Source: Reyranella soli (GTDB taxonomy: Bacteria; Pseudomonadota; Alphaproteobacteria; Reyranellales; Reyranellaceae). From it: a DNA stretch of 64,000 nt. The stretch is taken from NCBI RefSeq assembly GCF_007992495.1, contig NZ_BKAJ01000061.1, positions 1 to 64,000 on the forward strand, given 5' to 3'. The first letter of the stretch is position 1; every line of letters starts with the position of its first letter. Below the pieces are notes generated by a model. It ran no database searches and was not told the DNA's origin. It saw only the letters and a program-made list of their open reading frames with translations. Both the position numbers and the translations under genes were made by a program. Of the stretch, positions 38,772 through 48,503 are shown in pieces.

Positions 38772-40445
38772 ATGAGCCAGTCCAACAGCGTCGGCCTGAT
38801 CGACCTGCAGATCATGTGGAACCGCCTGATCGCCGTGGTCGAGGAGCAGGCGCAGACCCTGATGCGCACCGCCTTCAGCCCGATCGTGCGCGAGTGCGGC
38901 GACCTGTCGGCGGGCGTGTTCGACCTCGAGGGCCGCATGCTGGCCCAGGCCGTCACCGGCACGCCGGGCCACGTCAATTCGATGGCCGAATCGGTGAAGC
39001 ACTTCCTGCGCTACTTCCCGATCGAGACGATGAGGGCGGGCGACGCCTACATCACCAACGATCCGTGGATGGGCACCGGCCATCTCAACGACTTCGTCAT
39101 CACCACGCCCGCTTTCCGCAACGGCAAGCTGGTGGCGCTGTTCTCCTGCACCAGCCATCTCATGGACATCGGCGGCATCGGCTTCGGGCCGGACGCCACC
39201 GACGTCTTCATGGAAGGCCTCTACATCCCGATGCTGAAGCTGTTCGACCAGGGCAAGGTGAACGAGACCCTGATGTCGATGATCCGCGCCAACACGCGCC
39301 TGCCGGTCGACACCGAGGGCGACGTCTACTCCCTGGCCGGCTGCAACGATGTCGGCGCCCGCCGCCTGGTCGAGATGATGGACGAGTTCGGCATCGACTC
39401 GCTGGACGAGCTCGGCGACCATATCATCGCGCGCTCGCGCGAGGCGGTGCTGGAGGAGATCGCCAAGCTGCCCAAGGGCACCTGGCACAACGCCATGACG
39501 ATTGACGGCTACGACGAGCCGCTGACGCTGAAAGCCACGCTGACCATTTCCGACACCGGCATCCATGTCGACTACAGCGGCACGTCGGCCGTGTCGGGCC
39601 GCGGCATCAACGTGCCGCATGCCTACACCACGGCCTACACGGTGTTCGGGCTGGGCTGCGTGGTGGCGACGCACATCCCCAACAACGCGGGCTCGCTCGA
39701 GCCGCTCACCGTGTCGGCGCCCGCCGACACCATCCTCAATGCACCCAAGCCCAGCGCCGTCGCCTCGCGCCACATCATCGGCCAGATGCTGCCCGACGTG
39801 ACGTTCGGCTGCCTGCGCCAGATCGTGCCCGACCGCGTGCCGGCCGAGGGAACGTCGTGCCTGTGGAACCTCAATGTGCGCGGCCATGTGAAGGGCGGCG
39901 AGGGCGGCAACTACGGTTTCGGCATGGCCATCACCTCCAACGGCGGCACCGGCGCGCGTCAGGACAAGGACGGGCTCTCGGCCACGGCCTATCCCAGCGG
40001 CGTGCGCGGCACGCCGGTCGAGATCGCCGAGACGCAGACGCCGTTGATCTTCTGGCGCAAGGAATTCCGCCCCGATTCGGGCGGCGCCGGCCGCACGCGC
40101 GGCGGGCTGGGCCAGATCATGGAGATCGAAAGCGGCATCGCTGAGCCATTCGACTTGCTCGCCGCCTTCGATCGCATCGACCATCCGCCGCGTGGCCGCG
40201 ACGGCGGTCGGGACGGCGAGGCGGGCTTCGTCGCCCTGAAGTCGGGCAAGACCTTGAAGGGCAAGGGCTTCCAGCTCATCCCGCCGGGCGACCGGCTGGT
40301 GGTGATGACGCCGGGCGGCGCGGGCATCGGCAAGCCGGCGGAGCGCGACCGCGTGCAGGTCGCCAGCGACTTGGCTGACGGGCTGATCTCCGCCGAGACG
40401 GCCGAGAAGGTCTATGAGTTCAAGCCGCAAAAAGCGGCTGAGTGA
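38772..40445 (+). CDS. hyuB: Hydantoinase/oxoprolinase B subunit (HyuB)
   Basis: Partner of HyuA, 557 residues from the ATG at 38772, with GAGGAAAG just upstream. Family blocks include MRTAFSPIVRECGDLSAGVFD, AYITNDPWMGTGHLND and GGAGRTRGGLGQIMEIE. It supplies the metal-dependent amidase half in this enzyme class. The gene directly precedes a TRAP transporter set, suggesting that the transported compound, or a product of it, is the substrate. Confidence 0.92.
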   Translation: MSQSNSVGLIDLQIMWNRLIAVVEEQAQTLMRTAFSPIVRECGDLSAGVFDLEGRMLAQAVTGTPGHVNSMAESVKHFLRYFPIETMRAGDAYITNDPWMGTGHLNDFVITTPAFRNGKLVALFSCTSHLMDIGGIGFGPDATDVFMEGLYIPMLKLFDQGKVNETLMSMIRANTRLPVDTEGDVYSLAGCNDVGARRLVEMMDEFGIDSLDELGDHIIARSREAVLEEIAKLPKGTWHNAMTIDGYDEPLTLKATLTISDTGIHVDYSGTSAVSGRGINVPHAYTTAYTVFGLGCVVATHIPNNAGSLEPLTVSAPADTILNAPKPSAVASRHIIGQMLPDVTFGCLRQIVPDRVPAEGTSCLWNLNVRGHVKGGEGGNYGFGMAITSNGGTGARQDKDGLSATAYPSGVRGTPVEIAETQTPLIFWRKEFRPDSGGAGRTRGGLGQIMEIESGIAEPFDLLAAFDRIDHPPRGRDGGRDGEAGFVALKSGKTLKGKGFQLIPPGDRLVVMTPGGAGIGKPAERDRVQVASDLADGLISAETAEKVYEFKPQKAAE

Positions 40446-40482
40446 GTTCGGGGAAGGGTGTCAAACAACGAAGGGGGCTTCC

Positions 40483-41493
40483 ATGAAGCTGGGACGTAGA
40501 ACGGCTCTGAAGGCAGGCGCGGGCATGAGCGCGATGATGCTCGGCGCGCCGGCCGTGGTGCAGGCGCAGGCGGCGCTGAAGTTGCCGCTGTCGACGGTAT
40601 GGCCGGACGGCAATTTCCATACGATCAACGCCAAGAAGTTTGCCGAGGAGGTCAAGACGGGCACCTCCGGCGCCGTCGAGATCGACGTGAAGTCGGGCGG
40701 CCAGCTCGGCTTCAAGGGACCGGAGCAGCTGCGCGCCGTGCGCGACGGGCTGGTGCCGATGGCCGACATCCTCAACATCCAGCAGATCGGCGACGAACCG
40801 ATCATGGGCGTCGAGGGCATCCCGTTCATTTCCAACAACATCGAGGAGCTGAAGGTGCTGCATAAGTACCTCCGGCCCGAGTACGAGAAGGTGGCGCTGA
40901 AGAACAACCAGACCATCCTCTACATGGTGCCGTGGCCGACGCAGTACCTGCACCTCAAGGTGAAGTGCGAATCGCTCGATGCGCTCAAAGGCATCAAGAT
41001 CCGCGTGCCCGACAAGAACGCCCAGGACATGTGCAGCGCCATCGGCATGGCGCCGGCGCTGATCCCGTGGGGCGAGACCATCGCGGCGCTGTCGTCGGGC
41101 GCGGTCGCCGGCGTGTCGACCTCGTCGGTGTCGGGTGTCGACGGCAAGTTCTGGGAGTTCCTGAAATTCTTCCACCAGACCAACCATGCCTGGTCCAGCC
41201 AGATCGTCACGATCAACAACGACACCTGGAAGAAGATCTCGCCGGCCAACCAGAAGGTGATCGTCGACCTTGCCAAGAAACTCGAGCCTGAGTTCTGGGG
41301 CACGTCGCTGAAGGCCGACACCGACAGCAACAAGAAATTGACCGATGGCGGCATGACCCTGGTGGTGCCGCCGCCGCAGATGGTGGCCGACCTGCAGAAG
41401 AAGACGGCGCCCATGATCGCCGACTTCATCAAGCGCGTGCCGGCGGCGGAGAAGCCGATCAAGGCCTATCTCGTCGAAATGAAGCGCGCGTGA
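40483..41493 (+). CDS. TRAP transporter solute-binding protein (DctP type)
   Basis: Periplasmic binding protein of 336 residues. The N-terminus LGRRTALKAGAGMSAMML looks like a Tat signal, with cleavage near AQA. PLSTVWPDGNFHTINAKKFAEEV, KIRVPDKNAQDMCSAIG and ISPANQKVIVDLAKK match the DctP fold, whose usual ligands are carboxylates bound by an Arg (here in IKIRVP). It lies 37 bases after hyuB; an AAGGGGG site precedes the ATG. Its stop overlaps the GTG of the small membrane subunit by four bases. Confidence 0.9.
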   Translation: MKLGRRTALKAGAGMSAMMLGAPAVVQAQAALKLPLSTVWPDGNFHTINAKKFAEEVKTGTSGAVEIDVKSGGQLGFKGPEQLRAVRDGLVPMADILNIQQIGDEPIMGVEGIPFISNNIEELKVLHKYLRPEYEKVALKNNQTILYMVPWPTQYLHLKVKCESLDALKGIKIRVPDKNAQDMCSAIGMAPALIPWGETIAALSSGAVAGVSTSSVSGVDGKFWEFLKFFHQTNHAWSSQIVTINNDTWKKISPANQKVIVDLAKKLEPEFWGTSLKADTDSNKKLTDGGMTLVVPPPQMVADLQKKTAPMIADFIKRVPAAEKPIKAYLVEMKRA

Positions 41494-42074
41494 GCGCGCA
41501 CGGCCCGAACGCAAACGCAGGGGCGCCCCAGCCCCTGCGCTTCTTCCTCGACGCCATCGACATGCTCGGCCGGCTCGACGGCTGGCTGGGCGCGGCCTGC
41601 CTGGCGGCGCTCACCTGCCTGATGCTGGCCGAGGTGCTGGTGCGGGCGCTGTCCGACATCTTCCCCTGGGTGCCGGCCGACATTCCGATCGCCTGGGAAT
41701 ACAGCTCCTATCTAATGGCCGCGGCCTTCACCTTCGGGGCGGCCATGACCCTGCGCGCCGGCGGCCACATTCGTGTCACCTTGGTGTTGGCTCGCGTGAA
41801 GCCCGAGACGCGGCGCTGGCTGGAGACGCTGCTGGCGGCGTTGGGCGTGGCCTTCACCGGTTTCCTGGCCAACGCCATGGTCAACTTCACCTGGCGCAGC
41901 TTCACCTCCGACCAGGTCTCGCTGTCGAGCGCCACGCCGCTCTGGATTCCTCAGGCGCTGGTGACTTTCGGCGTCTGCCTGCTGGTGCTGCAGTTCGTGG
42001 CGCGCTTCTTCCAGGCCCTCCTCGGTCTGCCATTGGAGGATCTCAGCATGCGCGCGGCGTCGGTCTCCGAATGA
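41490..42074 (+). CDS. TRAP transporter small permease (DctQ type)
   Basis: A 194-residue membrane protein with four helices, starting at a GTG that overlaps the binding-protein stop (GTGA). GGHIRVTLVLARVKPETRRWLE between helices is typical of DctQ subunits. It works with the large DctM permease in sodium-dependent uptake. Confidence 0.88.
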   Translation: MSAHGPNANAGAPQPLRFFLDAIDMLGRLDGWLGAACLAALTCLMLAEVLVRALSDIFPWVPADIPIAWEYSSYLMAAAFTFGAAMTLRAGGHIRVTLVLARVKPETRRWLETLLAALGVAFTGFLANAMVNFTWRSFTSDQVSLSSATPLWIPQALVTFGVCLLVLQFVARFFQALLGLPLEDLSMRAASVSE

Positions 42075-42112
42075 CGATCTGCGAATGATTGAGGCGGCGC
42101 CGTAGGTAAACG

Positions 42113-43417
42113 ATGCTCGAGATCGTCATTGTCATGTTCGTGGTGCTGTTCGCCTTCCTGGCGGGCGGCCTGTGGATCGGCTGGACACTGGCTGTCACCG
42201 GCACGGTGCTGCTGGCGGTGTTCCGCGACATCCCGCTCGACAAGCTCTTGGCGCAATACGCCTGGAACATCCTGACGACACAGGAACTGCTGGCCCTGCC
42301 GCTGTTCATCGTCATGGGCGAGATCCTGTTCCGCACGCGGCTGTCGCAGTCGCTGTTCCGCGGCCTGACGCCGTGGGCGGCGTTGCTGCCCGGGCGGTTG
42401 CTGCACGTCAACGTCATCGGCTGCACGATCTTCGCGGCGATCTCCGGCTCGTCGGCGGCGACCACCCAGGTCGTCGGCCGCATATCGCTGGCCGAGCTGC
42501 TGAAGCGCGGCTACTCGAAGGATGTCGCCGTGGGCTCGCTCGCCGGCGCCGGCACGCTCGGCTTCCTGATCCCGCCCTCCAACATCATGATCATCTACGG
42601 CGTGCTGGGCGACGTCTCGATCGCCAAGCTCTTCACCGCAGGATTCATCCCGGGCTTCCTGCTTGCCGGCTGCTTCATGGCCTGGATCATGCTCCATACT
42701 GCGCTCAGGCCGGAGATGGTGCCCGCGGCCGAGCGCAAGGTGCGCGTGGCGTCGCGCGCGGAGTTCGCTGTGTCGGTGCGCGAGCTGGGACCCGCGGTGT
42801 TCCTGATCCTGTGCGTGCTGGGCTCGATGTATGGCGGCTTGGCGACGCCGTCGGAGGCGGCTGCAGTCGGTGTGCTGGGCGCCCTTGTCGTTGCTGGTGT
42901 CCAGGGCGAGCTGTCGCGCACCGCCTTGCGCGCCATCGCCATCGGCTCGGTGCAGACCTGCGCCATGATCGCGCTGATCGTGCTGGGTGCCTCGATCCTC
43001 GGCAGCGCCGCGGCCTTCCTCGGTATCCCGGCCGCAGTCGCGGCCTTCGTCTCCAGCCTCGGCCTGTCGTCCTTCATGCTGATCGTCGCCCTGATCGTCT
43101 TCTATCTGATCCTGGGCTGCTTCCTCGACGGCTTCAGCATGATCGTCATGACACTCCCCATCGTCATGCCGATTGTGAAGGCCGCGGGATTCGACCCGAT
43201 CTGGTTCGGCGTCTTCCTGGTGCTGGTGGTCGAGATGGCGCAGATCACGCCGCCGGTTGGCTTCAACCTGTTCGTGATCCAGGGCCTGACCGAGGACGGC
43301 CTGGGCTATATCGCGCGCGTCACCTTGCCTTATCTGTTGATCATGGTCGGCTTTACCATCCTGGTTACCGTACTGCCCGATATTGCCCTCTGGCTTCCCC
43401 GCTACCTCAGCAGCTAG
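42113..43417 (+). CDS. TRAP transporter large permease (DctM type)
   Basis: A 434-residue permease with about 12 hydrophobic segments. Characteristic parts are LPLFIVMGEILFRTRLSQSL, ISGSSAATTQVVGRI, GTLGFLIPPSNIMIIYGV, TPSEAAAVGVLGALVV and VVEMAQITPPVGFNLFV. It forms the translocation channel with DctQ. The 38-base gap before it has no clear Shine-Dalgarno sequence but the start matches the family N-terminus. Confidence 0.94.
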   Translation: MLEIVIVMFVVLFAFLAGGLWIGWTLAVTGTVLLAVFRDIPLDKLLAQYAWNILTTQELLALPLFIVMGEILFRTRLSQSLFRGLTPWAALLPGRLLHVNVIGCTIFAAISGSSAATTQVVGRISLAELLKRGYSKDVAVGSLAGAGTLGFLIPPSNIMIIYGVLGDVSIAKLFTAGFIPGFLLAGCFMAWIMLHTALRPEMVPAAERKVRVASRAEFAVSVRELGPAVFLILCVLGSMYGGLATPSEAAAVGVLGALVVAGVQGELSRTALRAIAIGSVQTCAMIALIVLGASILGSAAAFLGIPAAVAAFVSSLGLSSFMLIVALIVFYLILGCFLDGFSMIVMTLPIVMPIVKAAGFDPIWFGVFLVLVVEMAQITPPVGFNLFVIQGLTEDGLGYIARVTLPYLLIMVGFTILVTVLPDIALWLPRYLSS

Positions 43418-43443
43418 TCTGGTCGCAGAAAAAGGGGGCTTGA

Positions 43444-44808
43444 ATGGAACCGCGCCAGGTAAGAACAGCGGCCGATGCGCGTCGCATCCTGCAGGAGCGC
43501 GGATTGCGCCACGTCAAGGTCGGCGTCCACGACATCGACGGCATCCTGCGCGGCAAGTACCTGCACATCGACAAGTTCAGCGGCGCGCTCGACGGCGGCA
43601 TGGGCTTCTGCGACGTGGTCCTGGGCTGGGATTCCAACGACCAGCTCTACGACAACGTCACCTACACCGGCTGGCACACGGCCTATCCCGACGCCAACGT
43701 GCGCATCCTGCCCGAGACCTGCCGCGAGATCGCGACCGAGCCCGGCAATCTCCTGTTCCTCTGCGAGTTCACCGACAAGGCCGAGGAGATCTGTCCGCGC
43801 GGCGTCCTGCGCCGGGTGCTGGCGCGCGCCGCCAAGCTCGGCTTCGAGGTCAAGGTCGGCTTCGAGTACGAGTTCTTCGTCTTCGCCGAGACGGCCTTCT
43901 CGATCCGCGAGAAGGGATACAAGAACCTGAAGCCGATCTCGCCGGGCTTCTTCGGCTATTCGATGCTGCGCAACTCGGTCCTGTCCGACTGGTACAGGGA
44001 CCTGCTCGCGATGTGCGAGACCATGGACATGGGCATCGAGGGCCTGCACACCGAGACCGGCGCCGGCGTGCTCGAGGCGGCGCTGCGTGTGAAGGACGCC
44101 CTCGGCGCCGCCGATGCCGCCGCCCTGTTCAAGCTCTACACCAAGGTGTTGGCGCAGAAGCGCGACTGGCTCGCCACCTTCATGGCCAAGTGGTCCAAGG
44201 ACTGGCCGGGCTGCGGCGGTCACATGCACATGTCGCTGTGGAAGGACGGCAGGCCCGTCTTCTTCGACGAGGGCGGCAGCCATCGCATGAGCGACACCAT
44301 GCGCCACTTCGTCGGCGGCCAGCGGGCGCTGATGCCCGACCTGCTGGCCATGGTGGCCAACAACGTGAATTCCTATCGCCGCCTGATCCCGGGCTTCTGG
44401 GCCCCTACCGTATCGAGCTGGGGCGTGGAGAACCGTACGACCTCGCTACGCGTCATCCCAGGCTCGGCCAAGTCGACGCGCGTGGAGTACCGCATTGCCG
44501 CTGCCGACGCGAACCCCTACCTAGCGCTGGCTGCGGCGGTCGGCTCGGGCCTGTGGGGTGTGGAGAACAAGATCGATCCCGGTGAGCCCATCAAGGGCAA
44601 TTCCTACGAGATCGAGCATCCCGAGAAGGCGCAGCTGCCGCGTACGCTGATGGAGGCGGCGGGCCGTCTGAAAGCCTCGCCGGCGGCGCGCGATCTGTTC
44701 GGCGATGCCTTCGTCGATCACTATTCTGCAACCCGCGAATGGGAAGAGCGTGAGTTCCGCAAGGCCATCACCGAGTGGGAGCTCGATCGCTACATGGAAA
44801 TCATCTGA
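43444..44808 (+). CDS. Glutamine-synthetase-family ligase (gamma-glutamyl-amine type)
   Basis: A 454-residue relative of glutamine synthetase. ATP/metal motifs are present: VGFEYEFFVF, GCGGHMHMSLW (GxHxH), and STRVEYRIAAADANPYLALA (the R...NPYL stretch). It is closer in pattern to PuuA/GlnT-like enzymes that attach glutamate to amines than to housekeeping GlnA, since the adenylylation-site Tyr region is not recognisable. The context with a TRAP transporter and flavin demethylase suggests activation of an imported amine. The exact substrate is unknown. Confidence 0.8.
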   Translation: MEPRQVRTAADARRILQERGLRHVKVGVHDIDGILRGKYLHIDKFSGALDGGMGFCDVVLGWDSNDQLYDNVTYTGWHTAYPDANVRILPETCREIATEPGNLLFLCEFTDKAEEICPRGVLRRVLARAAKLGFEVKVGFEYEFFVFAETAFSIREKGYKNLKPISPGFFGYSMLRNSVLSDWYRDLLAMCETMDMGIEGLHTETGAGVLEAALRVKDALGAADAAALFKLYTKVLAQKRDWLATFMAKWSKDWPGCGGHMHMSLWKDGRPVFFDEGGSHRMSDTMRHFVGGQRALMPDLLAMVANNVNSYRRLIPGFWAPTVSSWGVENRTTSLRVIPGSAKSTRVEYRIAAADANPYLALAAAVGSGLWGVENKIDPGEPIKGNSYEIEHPEKAQLPRTLMEAAGRLKASPAARDLFGDAFVDHYSATREWEEREFRKAITEWELDRYMEII

Positions 44809-45974
44809 TGTCTCAGTCCTTGGTCGGTAACTGGAATTATCCCACCTCGATCCGTTTCGGCGCGGGCCGCATCCGCGAACTGCCCGACGCCTGCAAGGCG
44901 ATCGGCCTGAAGCGGCCGCTGCTGGTGACCGATCCCGGGCTCGCGAGCCTGCCGATGATCAGCGACGCCATGCTGTCGCTGCGCAAGGCCGGCATCGACG
45001 TCGCCCTGTTCAGCGAAGTGAAGCCCAATCCTGTGGCCGCCAACGTCGAAGCGGGCGTGCGCATCCTGCGCGCCGCCAAGAACGACGGCGTCATCGCCTG
45101 GGGCGGCGGCTCCGGCATCGACACCGGCAAGGCGATCGCCTTCATGGCCGGCCAGACGCGGCCGCTGTGGGATTTCGAGGATATAGGCGACTGGTGGACG
45201 CGCGCCAATCCGGCGGGGATCTATCCCACGATCGCCGTGCCGACCACGGCCGGGACGGGCTCGGAGACCGGCCGCGCCTCGGTGATCACCGACACCGGAA
45301 TGCACACCAAGAAGATCATCTTCCATCCCAAGATGATGCCGTCGATCGTCATCGCCGATCCCGAGCTGACGGTCGGCCTGCCGGCCAAGCTGACGGCGGG
45401 CACCGGCATGGACGCGTTCATCCATTGCCTGGAAGCCTATTGTGCGCCGGGCTATCACCCCTATGCCGAAGGCATCGCGGTCGAAGGCATGCGGCTGGTG
45501 AAGGAGAACCTGGCGCGCGCGGTGAAGGACGGCCGGGACATCGAGGCGCGCGGTCATATGCTGGCGGCCTCGCAGATGGGCTCGACGGCCTTCCAGAAGG
45601 GGCTGGGCGCCATCCATTCGCTGTCGCATCCGGTGGGCGCCGTGCTCGACACGCATCACGGCCTGACCAACGCCGTCGCCATGCCCTACGTGCTGCAGTT
45701 CAACCGAGCGGCCATCGACGAGAAGATCCAGCGGCTGGCGCGCTGGCTCGGCCTCCGTAACCCGACCTTCGACGGCTTCATGGAATGGAGCCTCGATCTC
45801 CGCCGCCAGATCGGCATCCCGCACACCCTGGCCGAGCTCGGAGTCAAGGAAAGCCATCTCGACAAGTTCGCCGAGATGGCGGCGGTCGATCCGACGGCCG
45901 GCGGCAATCCCGTGAAGGCGGGCGTGCCGGAGATGCGCAAGATGTACGAAGCGGCGGTGGCGGGGAGGCTGTAG
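44808..45974 (+). CDS. Iron-containing alcohol dehydrogenase
   Basis: A 388-residue group III alcohol dehydrogenase. NAD-binding GGGSGIDTGKAIAF, TTAGTGSETGRASVI, and metal ligands in GTGMDAFIHCLEAY and LSHPVGAVLDTHHGLTNAV (Asp plus three His). It oxidises alcohols or reduces aldehydes/semialdehydes; in this operon it may handle an aldehyde or amino-alcohol made from the imported substrate. The TGATG overlap with the ligase gene shows translational coupling. Confidence 0.92.
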   Translation: MSQSLVGNWNYPTSIRFGAGRIRELPDACKAIGLKRPLLVTDPGLASLPMISDAMLSLRKAGIDVALFSEVKPNPVAANVEAGVRILRAAKNDGVIAWGGGSGIDTGKAIAFMAGQTRPLWDFEDIGDWWTRANPAGIYPTIAVPTTAGTGSETGRASVITDTGMHTKKIIFHPKMMPSIVIADPELTVGLPAKLTAGTGMDAFIHCLEAYCAPGYHPYAEGIAVEGMRLVKENLARAVKDGRDIEARGHMLAASQMGSTAFQKGLGAIHSLSHPVGAVLDTHHGLTNAVAMPYVLQFNRAAIDEKIQRLARWLGLRNPTFDGFMEWSLDLRRQIGIPHTLAELGVKESHLDKFAEMAAVDPTAGGNPVKAGVPEMRKMYEAAVAGRL

Positions 45975-48427
45975 TGGCTACGAACTTCCCCACCCAGGCC
46001 CGCGTCGTCATCGTCGGCGGCGGCATCATGGGCTGCTCGACGGCCTATCATCTGGCCAAGCTCGGCTGGAAGGATGTCGTCCTGCTGGAGCAGGGGCGGC
46101 TGAGCGGCGGCACGACCTGGCATGCAGCCGGCCTGGTCGGCCAGTTGCGCAGCTACCAGAACCTGACGCGCCTGATCCGCTACAGCACTGAGCTCTATTC
46201 CAAGCTCGAAGCCGAGACCGGCCTGGCGACCGGCTGGAAGCAGTGCGGCTCGCTTTCGGTGGCGCGCACCGAGGAGCGCATGGTGCTGCTGCGCCGCTCC
46301 GCCGCCATGGCCAACGCCCAGGGCGTCGACTGCGAGCCGCTGACGCCCAAGCAGGCCGGCGAGAAGTACCCGATCATGCGCACCGACGACCTGGTGGGCG
46401 CGGTGTGGCTGCCGGGCGACGGCAAGGCCAATCCTGCCGACATCACCCAGGCCCTGGCGCGCGGCGCGCGCACCGGCGGCGTGCGCATCTTCGAGAAGAC
46501 GCGCGTCACGGCCATCGACACCAAGGACGGCCGCGTCACCGGCGTGCAGACGACCGAGGGCCCGATCAAGGCCGAGATCGTCGTCAACTGCGGCGGCCAG
46601 TGGGCGCGCCAGCTCGCGCGCACGGTCGGCGTCACGGTGCCGCTCTATTCCTGCGAGCACATGTACATCGTCACCGAGAAGATGGAGAACGTGCCGCGCG
46701 ACCTGCCGGTGATGCGCGATCCCGACGGCTACATCTACTTCAAGGAGGAGGTCGGCGGCCTGCTGATGGGCGGCTTCGAGCCCGAGGCCAAGCCCTGGAA
46801 CAAGGACATCATCCCCGACGACTTCGAGTTCGGCATGCTGCCGGACGACTGGGACCAGTTCCAGATCCTGATGGATAACGCGCTGATCCGCGTGCCGTCG
46901 CTGGAGAAGACCGGCATCAAGACGTTCATGAACGGGCCGGAAAGCTTTACGCCCGACCTGAACTACATCCTGGGCGAAGCGCCGCAGGTGAAAGGCTTCT
47001 TCGTCGGCGCGGGCTTCAACTCGATGGGCATCGCGAGCTCGGGCGGCGCCGGCATGGCGCTGGCCGAATGGATCGTGGCCGGCGAGCCGACGCTCGATCT
47101 CTGGCCGGTCGACATCCGCCGCTTCGCCGGCTTCCACGGCAACGATGCCTGGCTGAAGAGCCGTGTCGCCGAGACTCTCGGCCTGCACTACAAGATGCCG
47201 TGGCCGCAGCGCGAGCAGGAGAGCGGCCGGCCGTTCCGCCGCTCGCCGCTCTACGATCGGCTGAAGGCGAGGGGCGCCTGGTTCGGCAACAAGATGGGCT
47301 GGGAGCGGCCCAACTGGTTCGCCGGCGTCGGCAAGACTCCCGACATGCAATACGGCTGGGGCCGCGGCGCCTGGTTCGACGCCGTCGCCGCCGAGCATCG
47401 CGCCACGCGCGAGGCCGTGACCGTGGTCGACGAGACGTCGTTCGGCAAGATCCTCGTGCAGGGTCGCGATGCAGAGGCGCAATTGCAGCGTCTCGCCGCC
47501 AACAACGTCGCCGTGCCGATCGGCGCCACGGTCTATACCGGCATCCTGAACGAGCGTGGCACCTTCGAGAGCGATCTCACCATCGCGCGCCTCGCCCGCG
47601 ACAAGTTCCTGATCATCACCGGCTCGGCCCAGCCGGTGCGCGACATGGATTGGCTCAACCGCCATGTCGACGAGGAAGCTCACGTCACGCTGACCGACGT
47701 CACCGGCGCCTGGACGGTGCTGTCGGTCATGGGGCCGCGCAGCCGTGCGCTGCTGCAGAAGGTGAGCCGCGCCGACTTTTCCAAACATGCCTTTCCCTTC
47801 GCCACCATACGCGAGGTCGGGATCGGCCATGGCACGGTGTTGGCGTCGCGCCGCACCTACATGGGCGAGCTGGGCTGGGAGCTCTACGTGCCGGTCGAGT
47901 TCGCCGTCACCGTGTTCGAGGCCCTGCACGAGGCCGGCGCCGAGTTCGGCCTGCGCGATGCGGGCTACTACGCTGTCGAGTGCATGCGCCTGGAGAAGGG
48001 CTATCGCGCCTGGGGCCGCGAGCTCACGCCCGATGACACGCCGTTCCAGGCGGGCCTGGGCTGGGCGGTGAAGCTCGACAAGCCGGGCGGCTTTTTAGGC
48101 CACAAGGCGCTGGTCGAGGCCAAGGCCAAGCCGCTGACGCGCCGCCTGGTGTCGGTGGTGTTGGAGGATTCCGAGCCGCTGCTATGGGGCGGCGAGGCGT
48201 TGCTGCGCGACGGCCGGCCTGTCGGCGATCTCACGTCGGCGGGTTACGGCCATTCCGTTGGCGCGTCGGTCGGCCTGGGCTACGTTCGCCGAACCGACGA
48301 CGCGGCGATCGACGCCGCCTGGCTCGATGGCGGCAAGTTCGAGGTCGACCTAGCCGGCACGCGCCTGCGCGCCAAGGTGTCACTGCGCTGCCCCTTCGAC
48401 CCGACGGGCGCCCGTATCAAGGGCTGA
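45974..48427 (+). CDS. Dimethylglycine/sarcosine dehydrogenase-like flavoprotein
   Basis: An 817-residue flavoenzyme from the GTG at 45974, with GGGGAGG upstream. The N-terminal FAD domain (VVIVGGGIMGCSTAYHLAKL) has GGTTWHAAGLV, whose His is the site of covalent flavin attachment in dimethylglycine and sarcosine dehydrogenases. A linker domain and two C-terminal GcvT-like aminomethyltransferase domains (for example GRELTPDDTPFQAGLGWAV) follow, which would pass the removed methyl group to tetrahydrofolate. The gene shares a base with the ADH stop. A palindromic repeat begins six bases after its stop codon. Confidence 0.9.
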   Translation: MATNFPTQARVVIVGGGIMGCSTAYHLAKLGWKDVVLLEQGRLSGGTTWHAAGLVGQLRSYQNLTRLIRYSTELYSKLEAETGLATGWKQCGSLSVARTEERMVLLRRSAAMANAQGVDCEPLTPKQAGEKYPIMRTDDLVGAVWLPGDGKANPADITQALARGARTGGVRIFEKTRVTAIDTKDGRVTGVQTTEGPIKAEIVVNCGGQWARQLARTVGVTVPLYSCEHMYIVTEKMENVPRDLPVMRDPDGYIYFKEEVGGLLMGGFEPEAKPWNKDIIPDDFEFGMLPDDWDQFQILMDNALIRVPSLEKTGIKTFMNGPESFTPDLNYILGEAPQVKGFFVGAGFNSMGIASSGGAGMALAEWIVAGEPTLDLWPVDIRRFAGFHGNDAWLKSRVAETLGLHYKMPWPQREQESGRPFRRSPLYDRLKARGAWFGNKMGWERPNWFAGVGKTPDMQYGWGRGAWFDAVAAEHRATREAVTVVDETSFGKILVQGRDAEAQLQRLAANNVAVPIGATVYTGILNERGTFESDLTIARLARDKFLIITGSAQPVRDMDWLNRHVDEEAHVTLTDVTGAWTVLSVMGPRSRALLQKVSRADFSKHAFPFATIREVGIGHGTVLASRRTYMGELGWELYVPVEFAVTVFEALHEAGAEFGLRDAGYYAVECMRLEKGYRAWGRELTPDDTPFQAGLGWAVKLDKPGGFLGHKALVEAKAKPLTRRLVSVVLEDSEPLLWGGEALLRDGRPVGDLTSAGYGHSVGASVGLGYVRRTDDAAIDAAWLDGGKFEVDLAGTRLRAKVSLRCPFDPTGARIKG

Positions 48428-48432
48428 TCATC

Positions 48433-48503
48433 CTCTTCCGGACCGCCGGCCTCTGGCCGGCCTCATGATCATGAGCCGGCCAGAGGCCGGCGGTCCGGAA
48501 GAG
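48433..48503. repeat. Dispersed palindromic element, perfect 29-bp arms
   Basis: Arms at 48433-48461 and 48475-48503 are exact complements around the loop CTCATGATCATGA. The outer CTCTTCCGGACC is shared with the 7493-7610 copy, while the inner part differs. It fills almost the whole space between two convergent stop codons (48427 and 48504), so it may be a bidirectional terminator. Confidence 0.93.

Noticed and set aside
45686..47929. 747-codon minus-strand frame opposite the dimethylglycine-dehydrogenase-like gene
   Set aside because: Antisense shadow; composition dominated by Arg/Ala/His and no family signature.
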